Source: Sorghum bicolor (Eukaryota; Streptophyta; Magnoliopsida; Poales; Poaceae). Taken from it: a stretch of DNA of 64,000 nt. A program made the position numbers and the translations under genes. Numbering within the stretch: position 1 is the first letter of the stretch; each line of letters starts with the position of its first letter. The DNA lies in assembly GCF_000003195.3 (NCBI RefSeq), contig NC_012871.2, positions 19,040,658 through 19,104,657 on the forward strand, written 5' to 3'. Below the pieces are notes generated by a model, which saw nothing but the letters and a program-made list of their open reading frames with translations, did no database searches and was not told the origin of the DNA. Positions 43,297-53,131 of this stretch are shown here, piece by piece.

Positions 43297-43755
43297 TGTG
43301 GGGGTATAAACCCCTATACCCTTACGGCTAGACTTGGGTCAGGAGGCTTGGCCCATTACGAGACGAGTTCAAGGCTTGATCCGACAGCTTAGAGTTTCGC
43401 GCAAGGAAACAAGACGTGGAGATCAAGCGGGATTCTAGTCGGTTAGAATAGGAATTGATATCGAATTATCCATGGCAATTGTAACCGACTAGGATTAGTT
43501 TCCAGATCTGTAACCCTGCCCTCCAGACTATATAAGGAGGGGCAAGGGACCCCCCCAGGACACATTATCTCTTAACACAAATCAATACAAACAGACGCAG
43601 GACGTAGGTATTACGCCAACTCGGCGGCCGAACCTGGATAAAAAGCTTGTCCGTGTCTTGCGTCACCATCGAGTTCGTAGTTTGCGCACCGTCTACCGAT
43701 AAACTACTACCGTGGGTATACCCCAAGGTAGACTGCCGACCAGCTTTCGTCGACA
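43297..43755 (+). repeat. RT-A 3' LTR
   Basis: 459 bp, nearly identical to 31780-32238 (three transitions). Confidence 0.95.
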
Positions 43756-43760
43756 AGTAC
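43756..43760. repeat. Target-site duplication AGTAC of RT-A, right
   Basis: Exact match to 31775-31779. Confidence 0.95.
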
Positions 43761-46700
43761 CATAATACTATATCTTTTAAAAAGGGCTGATAATTGTTCT
43801 ATGAATTATATGGGTATAAACAAGAGCAATATGCTTCATGTAAAAATGACCACTTATTAGTTGTGCAAAACAAATAAAAAATTATCTTCAGGGTAATAAA
43901 TCCTTTTAGAGGATTATGGGGTAAATAATTACAATATTAAATATCTTCTAGATAGTGCACCAAACTTATAATTCTTGTTTAGTAGATTTTAAATTATATA
44001 TTCTATAAATCTTGGAGATTTTGATTATACCACTAAACAATAAATCCAGTCTTGCATTTGGTATTTAGGGGATAATTCGATTACCAAAATCACCATTATT
44101 ATTATACCTTCTATGGTATTTAGAGGATATCAAAACTTTATTGCTTGCTTTACAATACACACTCTCTGAGTGTTTGTATGATATCTTCATGATATTTAGA
44201 ATTCCTCATTTTATTTTTTTCTCGGGTCTATATTCACTTTAGGGATTAATGGTGCTTGTTAAGAATCGACTGGTAAATCCTTCAAGGATGTTCTTATTCT
44301 TAGCGAATAATATCTCTCTTCTAGGAGATATATTCTCTACTACATGAGAGATTATTATGTGACACACATAATAAAATAGTGATATTCACTACAAGGTCAT
44401 TCAATGACTTTTTTTCTTCTAGGATATGCTCTTCTTGAGACTTTAATATTCATACACTTTTCCTTCTAGGATATGCTCTTCTTGAGACTTTAATATTCAT
44501 ACAGGAACATATATTCTAACTTAGACTTCTTAATACTTAGTATGAGATTATTTTTACATGTTGCAATTTCTTTTCTTCTGGAACTATATGGATTTTCTAA
44601 ATCCACTTACTAACTGCATATTTTTATATTTATTCATTTTTTTGCCAGAGATATTGCAGAACATTTATTTCTTCTTAGTAGGAGATTTAACCTCAATTGC
44701 TTTCTTTATTGACCCGATATAATCGCTTCAAGCGACTTTGCCATGGACTTTGTTTTCCGGATCCGGGTTCTCATAAGAGAAATATCTGCAATTATAGAGA
44801 TAGCGTTGTCGACAACTATTATTTTCTCCCAATACTCTCACAATGTGAGATTATCGTATCTCTTTGTCATTTTCTAAACAAGAGATAATTTATTGTTCTG
44901 CATACCCAACACTATGATATGCGCGCTTAGTGTGTTGGGTTTCATCTTCATGATGATCCTCTTCATGAGGTGCCTAACCTTCTTCATGAGGTGTTCTCTT
45001 CATAAGAATGGAGGAGTTTATTTTTATTTCATTTAACAAGTATACACTAAACTAGAATCCACAGGCCTCCCCGTAGATTTTAGCTTCATAGTATACACAT
45101 TTAGTTTACTACTAGTAAACACAACTTCTTGTTTATAACTTCAAATTACTCCTCTCATTTTCAAAAATATCTAGCATATGCTCTGCTTCATGCTTCACAA
45201 GAGCATTAGTCAAACTATTGTTTGATTTAGTGCGTGATACTATTTCTGCTTCAAGCTTCAAGGAATATTTTCTCTTACGACCATTTTCCTTCCATGAAAA
45301 TAATATTTGGCATTCAACATAGGATTTCTCTCCCCCTAATGCCAATATTAGATCTTTAATAGCATACTTCAAAAGAAATCCCCTATGATGGGCTTAAAAT
45401 AATTCAAATTCATATATCTCCAACTACAAGTGGAGGCCCATTCATATATGCTATGATAAAATTCTACATGAAATATTCACGCACATATTTAAATATGGGG
45501 GTTATTATACATTATATGTAGTGAGCTAGAATTCATAAAGTGCACTTAAGAATATTCAGCATTCCTACGAAATCAAGGATGTTCTCCCCCTGATTTGCAC
45601 ATATCATAGTTTATAAAACTATTTTATTATCTAGCTTCTTTATTCTTTAGCCTAAAAAATTGATCCAACTAATCATACATAAAAAAATGGACCACATATT
45701 TCAAATGTATAAAATATGCAACATTCAACTTTACATGGAATTTCTTCAAGAATTTTCTAATTGCCATTAATGCAATATCCTCAAATACCTTTTCTTAATA
45801 AATCCCAAATCGTCTAGTGTTATCCACCATCTTAATTCCATAATAATTTATCCCTTCAATTGGGCTACTTCTCCATTTAGCTAATTTTAGATTAACTCAC
45901 TCCCCCTGATCTTAAGCCGCACGACCATAGAACAATATATTGCTTATGTATGCAACACATGAAAAACAAAATATTTCTTAGTCCAACGAGAATTATATAG
46001 ACATAGCGTACTAGCTAGCCAAGTGCAATATTGCTACTAGCTACAAATTTAGCTTCTTCTATGCTAATATCCATGCAGGAGTGGAGATACTTACAGCTCG
46101 ACGAGAGCACAATATAGTAATACACATTCAAGTGTAACGTGGAATGTTGGTATTCAATCCAACATAATAGATAACAATAAAATGCAAAGCTACAGGCTTA
46201 CATGCAATTAGTGCAATGTAGAGAAAATTAACATAGTCGGAAAAGCACAACTAGAACTTCAAGTCCTTATACTTGCACTTGTATTTACTTGAAATTCCTC
46301 CACATTTTTTTATAGATTTAGGAAGGTTATGCCTACTAAATATATATTACTCCACATTTTTTTATGTCTTTACTTGAAATTCCTTCCCCTTTTCATGTCA
46401 TAATTACTTTAAATAGTAATATGCTTCATGCATCATCTATGATTAATCATTTTAAATGTTCCAAAGAATTTAATCATACTTTTAGTATTCAATGGTTGTG
46501 GCATGAAATACATATGTCGTGTGTACTATTTAGTGTAGAGCAACATATTTGGGGTAGAACATAAACTTCTAGTTTTTTTTGGTATAGTCCAATTATTTTT
46601 ATGCTTAGGAAATTCAGTTTCCCTCCAACCGATATGGTAGTAATGCACAAAAACTATAACCTTCATGGTTAATTAAGGCTTCTTTGTGGATAAATAATGC

Positions 46701-48927
46701 AAAACTTATTTAGATAGGCAAAATAGGCAATTGTTTATATGTGAAACATATAATTCTAATTTATTCCATGCAAGATTAACATATATTACTGCAAGTAAAA
46801 ATTGCAACTAAGAATATTAAATACTTGATATTAGTCTTCAAGCTAATAAAATAACAATAAACTCTTCTCCGAGTTTATAAAATCCACTTAATTCAACGGA
46901 AATTAAAACTTACAGCACTGCCACCACTAATACTTCAGGATAGTAATTTCAAAGACAAAACAAATATATAGACACATAATTTAAGTTCTTCTTCTAGAGA
47001 AACTTAAAAAATTATTATCCATTCTTGCATGTCTTAGCTTCTATGCTTGACATTTAGTAGCTTCATGCATGCTTTATTTCATAATAGTAGAGATATGTAA
47101 TAATGATCCTTCTAGGAGTACAACATATGCAAGTCATATATCCTGGTTCATAGAGCTGTCTAAAAATTCTAACTCAACTTCTATTTGAGTAATTTCTGAT
47201 GATAAATTAAAATACTTCATGTATTATATTGCTCTTGGATATTCTATATACAAGAAAAATTGCTTCAAGAATATTCACAGACAAAATCTTTATTTACCAT
47301 CATGTCTTCTATGACATTTAATTTAAAGCTTTGGGCCATTGTATTTATTTGTAGAGCAGCATATATATCTCACAGGGTGGGACATCTTCTAAAATTTCTC
47401 ATGCATTGAGTACCACATGACCTTTGAGATTTATTATGGCCATATACTCAATCTTGAGAGTAATCAGGAAATATATATCCTAAATGCACTACACTTCAAT
47501 AGTAGTGAAATATCCTACATGGATTTAATAATGACCATAACAAATTTTACTGTTCAAAGTAATTCCAGAATATTTCTTCTTTCAAGACATGCATATACTA
47601 ACATAAATGGGACAATGTGCATATAAGTTTACTACATATAAACTAGTAGCAAGGTAAAAAAAGGTAGTGGACGGTTATTCAAAATATTCTTAGAAGCATC
47701 CTAGCATTTTTCAGGATTATGGTATATACAAATTTTCAGAATCAGAATTAATACCAACCGTTCATTCATCCTGAAAATTTATTATGCTAGGAAAAACAAA
47801 TATGAGCCTCTTAAAGGTGACAAATCTAAGGTCTACATGATTTAGAAAGCTCATATACCTTATACCATGTTTTTAATATAATCATTCAAGATTCTATTCT
47901 TGCAATTACATGGTATATAATTCATAATGATATCGCGCTAGCATTTTTCAGAACTAAATTCAAAGTGTAGAAAATTTTCAGAATTAATCTATTGTTTAAT
48001 TGGGAAAAATAAAGCTAGGAAATAATGATTAAACTACAGGTTTAATGTTATATACAAGCTCTTATACATGCGGGTATAAGAAAAACAGAGGGTCTAGGTT
48101 ATATTCAAAAAGACCATCAGTTCACAGCTACTAGAGAATAGGCACTACTCCGCCAAAATACTTGACCAATGATCAATTTAGTTCTTGTTCGTAAATTTCA
48201 GATTTACTGAACCCTTTCTCTACTACGGTACTCCTCTTTCTATGAATTGCACAGATCTCAAAGCTACTCATTCTAATTAATTAATTAACTAATTAATCAT
48301 TTTCTTAAATTTTCCAACTTGGGCCCCATGTAGGTCTGGCATGTCTAAACCCACTACGTGTCCAGCCCAAATGTAATTCTAATTCATCTTTCCCGGTCGC
48401 TTCGTGACTTATTCCGTTATACGCAGGCAGTCGGTCGTCGGCCATGTGTAGCGCCGCAACCAGTACCGGGCAATGGTTCAATAAAAAAAATAGGTAATGG
48501 AATGGAAAGGCGTCGGCGATGGTGTGTAGGTGTGTTTCTTATCGGCTGCTAGCGCATAGGAAAACCCAGATCAAATCAAAACAAAGAAAATCAGGGAAGG
48601 TGAAATCTAGACTGGATTTGGTTAGGCACTCCTCTCGTGCTTGTGCGGCGAGGGACAATCACAGAGCACTGCCGCCGGCTGCCTGCACGTGTGGAAACGG
48701 TACAGAGAGAGATGAGTTACGGTTGCATTTGGGCAGGGCACGGGTTGGGTTTATACGGATCAAACCAATGCAAGGCCCAGGTGACAAAAGATATATAGGC
48801 AAACATTTAATAATTATTATCTGCTTTGAGATCTGTGCAATTTTAAAAAAGAGGAGTATTGGAGCGGTTCTCTTCTTAATATTGCTGGATTTTATAAAAT
48901 TTTTCCACGGCCCAATTTCTTTTAATT
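43761..48927 (-). mobile_element. Low-coding AT-rich copia-like element interior, right part
   Basis: This continues 31774. More than 5 kb with no frame above 80 codons and none that resembles gag or pol on either strand. Many CTCCCCCTGAT.. and CTTCATGAGG motifs recur. Such length without coding sequence, next to an LTR and PPT (31107-31341), suggests either a non-autonomous large derivative or a highly decayed copia element. 48350-48720 is less AT-rich and may be different sequence. I see no gene. Confidence 0.4.
44416..44506. repeat. Direct duplication, 47-bp unit
   Basis: CTTCTAGGATATGCTCTTCT...TATTCATACA occurs at 44416-44462 and again at 44463-44506, nearly identical. Confidence 0.85.
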
Positions 48928-48932
48928 CGATC
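48928..48932. repeat. Target-site duplication CGATC of RT-B, left
   Basis: CGATC before TGTCGAGG; repeated at 63018-63022. Confidence 0.95.
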
Positions 48933-49920
48933 TGTCGAGGGTACCAACAAGGGGTACCCTCACCAATGCGTATAACGAAACCATCCGTACATACGGGCGA
49001 CCATCGACGGCCGCAGCCTCGAGGACGGAAATACCGTCGAGCGAGTCGGCCAGGGCCCGAGCAGCAACTGCCGTCGAATACGGAAGTGGGCTCGAGCGAA
49101 CCGAGGGGCGTCGAGCGCAAGGACACTGTCCGCCGCCTGACGCGCGCACGCGGGTCGGAGCATTTAATGCACCTGACGCTTCCCCACCTAACACATGGGC
49201 CACGGGAGGCTTCCGTCCCATCGTTCTTTTTGCAGCCTTCCCACCGAACGGCCCAGGGCGTGCCAGGACACGGGAAACAAGGATGGAACGTCTAATCGGG
49301 ACCCCCTCGAGACACCCAAGGTCAGCGCTCCAGATATCAACACCTCGTGCGGCGTCCGACCCTCGACCTCACCAGGCTCCTTCCTGGGGACGAGTCGGGC
49401 GTCAAATGACCACGCCGTAACCGCTCCGCCGGATTTGCCGCCGGGCCTTATAAGCGTGCACCCGCCGAACCAATCCAAGACGGCGCGCAGAGCAGAATGC
49501 AGGGGCACGCGTGATCATCACCAGGCTATTAAGACGGGACGGCTCGAGGGCATGCCGGTACGGAAACCTCGAGTAGGTCGGCGCTCCACGCTGCTATCGA
49601 CTCCCATTCCTACACCTACACATGTGCCCTAGGCCCTTCCTTGGAACTATAAAAGGAGGGACTCAGGAATAGAAGAGAACACAGAAAAAAGACCACGCTC
49701 ATACGTAGTAAAGCTCCACACTTCATACCGCGCTTGTATTCGCCCCTGTACAAGCACTTAGGTGCAAGATAATACAAACTCTCTCCCCCCGCTGGACGTA
49801 GGGCCTTCTCTTGCCCGAACCAGGATAAATCTCTGTGTCTTCTTGCATCACCATCCGGAAAAGGGAGCACGCATACAAATTTACTCGTTGGTGAGACCCC
49901 CCGGGGGAAAAACACCGACA
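48933..49920 (+). repeat. RT-B 5' LTR
   Basis: 988 bp, TGTCGAGGGTACC ... AACACCGACA. TATA box at 49648-49655. All six substitutions to the 3' LTR are transitions. Confidence 0.95.
49648..49655 (+). promoter_or_regulatory. TATA box of the RT-B 5' LTR
   Basis: GGAACTATAAAAGGAGGG, with about 265 bp left to the LTR end for R and U5. Confidence 0.75.
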
Positions 49921-49922
49921 GT

Positions 49923-49940
49923 TGGCGCGCCAGGTAGGGG
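49923..49940 (+). other. RT-B primer-binding site
   Basis: TGGCGCGCCAGGTAGGGG, two bases after the LTR; the same as in RT-A. Confidence 0.75.
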
Positions 49941-49979
49941 TCCTGCGTGTTTTTTCATCGATTTCCCACTCCTTTCCGG

Positions 49980-50846
49980 ATGGCTACTCTTGCCTCGCCG
50001 TTTCCGCGCTCCACGGTGATTTGGTTTGGGAGTCTCGAGTTCATGTCTACGGGCTCCGGCTACGACATGATCTTGCTCTCAGTCAAAGGACCAGGAGGAG
50101 CCCGCATTACGCCAGCACGGTTGAAGGCCCCGAGACGCCCTCATCACCACGCCTCCCCGCCTAAGAAGAGGCACGGACAGCACCACCGCGGCCCCTCTGC
50201 TTCAGCACGACCAACAACTCGTGCGAGGCAGGACATGGGCCACAAGTCGGCAGCACCGTGTGACGGAGCAACAAGTGCGACGACTCAGCACCGCGCGACG
50301 ACGGGAGGGGACGCGTCTCGCGCCCTCTCCCCCACCGCAGCTAGGCTACTTCCACACGGGTTGTTCTCTCCAAGGGCGGCACTGCCGTTCGGAATGGACA
50401 ACGCCGCGGCGTCGCTCGCCAGGACGATATGCCCAAACGCCCAGACGTACGTGGAAAGACCCATGGTCCTCCCACATAGCTCTGAAGCGCGGCGGCCGGC
50501 GTCCGAGCTGCCGGACCTTTCCCGAGTACGAGGCCTCCGTCGTCTAGGCCCCGGACGATACTCGATCACCTCCCTCAGGCAACGATTGCTGGAGGAAGGA
50601 CGTGGGTGTTTCTACGCCGCCGAACCGGACTCCGACTCCGAGACAGACAGCTATGACCTACGAGGGAATGCTATCACATCGACGGGGCGGCAGAAACCAC
50701 CGACGAGACACGGGATGCTGCTGCGGGTGGTCGAGCCCCCGCGGCGCAAGAAGACCCCAGGACGCCTGGGAACGACGGACAGCTCGACCCTCTTCCTCAG
50801 GAAGATAGAACCGCGCAGCTCGCGCAGCTGCGGGAGCTCAAGATGA
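49980..50846 (+). pseudogene. RT-B gag N-terminal part, frame-shifted
   Basis: Starts at the first ATG after the PBS (MATLASPFPRS), as in RT-A. The sequence is basic and His/Arg/Pro-rich without known domain. It ends in an acidic stretch (AAEPDSDSETDSYD, about 50620-50655). Beyond that, the frame two bases further on becomes open (from about 50655) and carries the coiled-coil (AQLAQLRELKMKLDEDRQRL) that leads into the capsid domain. This frame itself stops at 50844-50846. A frameshift between about 50655 and 50846 is therefore needed, so full-length gag cannot be made from this copy without frameshifting. Confidence 0.7.
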
Positions 50847-53131
50847 AGCTCGACGAAGACCGCCAGCGCCTCTTCCTGCTCGAGCAAATCCTCGAACAAG
50901 ACCTGCCCCACCCGCCGGGCGGAAGTGTCCGCAGACGCGCTCGAGAGGTACATCGACAGATCGTCGGCGACGCAGAGGCGGAGCATCCTGTCAGCCATTT
51001 CCCTCGAGCAGGCCAGAATGTAGTGGCAGCGACGATGCTGCTACGTAACATGCCAGAGCCGTCGAATTCCCAGGCCCGACGCATTCGAGATGAAGTACAG
51101 ACATTGCTCCAGGTGGCAGCGGTTCAACAAGCCGAAAGTTCGGCGTCTCGACGACGAGGAGCTGCCACAGAGAAGCGCGACGAACAGCCTCTAAACGAAG
51201 AGGAGGTGTCAGTCCATCAACAACCTCCCCCTCGAGGTAGAAAGGCCGCTCTCATCCTCCCTGCCGACAATCAACGTCGACACAACGCGCGGCACGACAT
51301 CAAAGAAAATAGACGCCGCCGGCACGGAGACGCGGAAGAGCGCGGTTATAGCGCGCATCGCGGCGGGAGATACGACAGCGACGAGGACCGGGTGGCCCCC
51401 GAGCCACCAGGCCCACGGGTGTTCAGCAGGGCGATCCGCAGGACGCCCCTGCCCAATCCGTTTCGACCCCCGACCAGCATCGCGAAGTACAACGGAGAGA
51501 CCAAGCCAGAGTTATGGCTGGCCGATTTCAGGTTGGCCTGTCAGCTAGGTGGCGCTCGAGGCGATGACCGAGCCATCATCAGACAGCTACCCCTTTTTCT
51601 CTCCGACACCGCCCGTCGATGGCTCGAGGAACTCCCTGCCAATCAGATCCACAACTGGGTTGATCTGGTCAGAGTCTTCGAGGGTAACTTCAAAGGGACC
51701 TACATACAGCCAGGGAACTCGTGGGACCTAAGCAAGTGCAAGCAGAAGTCGGGAGAAACTCTTCGGGAGTATGCCCGACGCTTCTCGAAACAGCGCACTG
51801 AGCTGCCACACATCCCTGACCACGACGTCATCTTGGCGTTTGTCTCGGGCACCATCAGTCGAGACTTGGTGCAGGAATTAGGCCGTAATCGACCTCAGAC
51901 CGTCGACGAGCTGATGGACGTAGTAGCCAACTACGCGGCAGGGGAGGAGGCAGTCGGCGTCTTCTTCAGCTCAGAGGGAAGAAAAGGCAAGCAGCCCATC
52001 GACGAAGAGGGGACCCCCAGTCGGGGCCTCAAGAAAAATAAAAAGAAGCAGAAAGTGCGGCAGTTCCACCGGGAAGATTCCGACGACAACCTTGTCGCCG
52101 CCATGGATCGAAAGAAGCCTCGAGGCCCTCCGGATGGAGGCATCTTCGACAAAATGTTGGAAGAGCCGTGCCCTTACCATAAGGGAGGCGCCAACCACAA
52201 GCTCAAGGATTGTCGTATGCTGAGAAGGCATTTCGACAGTCCGGGGCTCAAAAAAGATACACGTGATGACTCCAAGAAAGAGAAGGCTGGCGGCAAGGAG
52301 GACAACAAAGATGACGACGGCTTCCCCGCCGTCCACGACTGCTACATGATCTACGGCGGGCCCTCGACTCAATTGACCACGAGGCAGCGCAAAAGGGAGC
52401 ATCGCGAAGTCTTTGCAGCAAGAATGGCGGTGCCCCAATACCTTAGCTGGTCAAGCACTCCTATCACTTTCAACCGAGAGGACCACCCCGACAAGGTAGT
52501 CGCCCCGGGCGTCTACCCGCTTGTCGTCGACCCCATCATCATCAACACCCGACTCTCGAAAGTGCTGATGGACGGTGGCAGCAGCCTCAACATCATCTAC
52601 CTCGAGACCCTCGACCTCCTCGGCATCGATAGAGGACGCCTCCAGCCGAGCGCCGGCGGTTTCCACGGCGTCGTGCCAGGGAAAAAGGCACTGCCAGTAG
52701 GTCGAATTGACCTACCGGTCTGCTTCGGCACGGCGGCCAACTTCAGGAAGGAGACCCTCACCTTTAAGGTGGTTGGGTTCCGAGGCACGTACCACACCAT
52801 CATCGGGCGCCCGGGCTACGCCAAGTTCATGGCTATACCCGACTACACCTACTTGAAGCTGAAGATGCCCGGTCCCAAAGGCGTCATCACTGTCAGTTCC
52901 TCCTTCGAGCATGCCTACGAGTGCGATGTCGAGTGCGTCGAGTACGGGGAGGCGGTCGAGAGCTCCACCGAGATCATCGCGAAGCTCGAGGCCCTGGCCG
53001 CTGAGGCTCCAGAGCCTAAGCGCCACGCGAGCGGCTTCGAGGCGGCGGAAGGAACCAAGAAGATCCCGCTCGACCCCAACAACTCCGACGGCAAGGTGCT
53101 GACGATCAGCACCGACCTCGACCCCAAATAG
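50660..53131 (+). CDS. RT-B gag capsid and protease, ending at UAG
   Basis: Open frame from about 50655. Coiled coil near 50800-50900, basic linker, Retrotrans_gag domain about 51450-51950 (IAKYNGETKPELWLADFRLA, WDLSKCKQKSGETLREYARRF), variant zinc knuckle C-x2-H-x5-H-x4-C at about 52171, then aspartic protease with DGGSS (Asp 52571-52573) and IIGRPGYAKFMAIP. The frame ends at TAG 53129-53131 after DLDPK, the same motif and position as in RT-A, while the identical frame runs straight on into RT. No ATG is near the start of this open frame, since its true start lies in the other frame (49980). Confidence 0.85.
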   Translation, partial: TRECYHIDGAAETTDETRDAAAGGRAPAAQEDPRTPGNDGQLDPLPQEDRTAQLAQLRELKMKLDEDRQRLFLLEQILEQDLPHPPGGSVRRRAREVHRQIVGDAEAEHPVSHFPRAGQNVVAATMLLRNMPEPSNSQARRIRDEVQTLLQVAAVQQAESSASRRRGAATEKRDEQPLNEEEVSVHQQPPPRGRKAALILPADNQRRHNARHDIKENRRRRHGDAEERGYSAHRGGRYDSDEDRVAPEPPGPRVFSRAIRRTPLPNPFRPPTSIAKYNGETKPELWLADFRLACQLGGARGDDRAIIRQLPLFLSDTARRWLEELPANQIHNWVDLVRVFEGNFKGTYIQPGNSWDLSKCKQKSGETLREYARRFSKQRTELPHIPDHDVILAFVSGTISRDLVQELGRNRPQTVDELMDVVANYAAGEEAVGVFFSSEGRKGKQPIDEEGTPSRGLKKNKKKQKVRQFHREDSDDNLVAAMDRKKPRGPPDGGIFDKMLEEPCPYHKGGANHKLKDCRMLRRHFDSPGLKKDTRDDSKKEKAGGKEDNKDDDGFPAVHDCYMIYGGPSTQLTTRQRKREHREVFAARMAVPQYLSWSSTPITFNREDHPDKVVAPGVYPLVVDPIIINTRLSKVLMDGGSSLNIIYLETLDLLGIDRGRLQPSAGGFHGVVPGKKALPVGRIDLPVCFGTAANFRKETLTFKVVGFRGTYHTIIGRPGYAKFMAIPDYTYLKLKMPGPKGVITVSSSFEHAYECDVECVEYGEAVESSTEIIAKLEALAAEAPEPKRHASGFEAAEGTKKIPLDPNNSDGKVLTISTDLDPK

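Larger units (their letters stand above)
31780..43755 (+). mobile_element. RT-A: full-length Tat-lineage Ty3/gypsy retrotransposon, 12.0 kb
   Basis: Two 459-bp LTRs differing at three positions, the TSD AGTAC, a PBS directly after the 5' LTR and a purine-rich PPT before the 3' LTR. The order gag, protease, RT, RNase H, integrase, long 3' region with an antisense gene is that of plant Tat-group elements. Three in-frame stops in the polyprotein frame (35440, 37333, 37783) make most of pol unusable unless read through. The small LTR divergence indicates a recent insertion (under about half a million years at common grass substitution rates, which is inference). It sits inside the copia-like remnant. 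Confidence 0.95.

Noticed and set aside
45133..45372. 79-codon minus-strand frame as a possible gene in the AT-rich interior
   Set aside because: Short, Lys/Glu-rich, no domain, no start context and no splice partner; expected by chance in this length.
48519..49295. 258-codon plus-strand frame across the left border of RT-B
   Set aside because: Crosses the target duplication into the LTR, so it is a chimera; the LTR part recurs in the 3' LTR.
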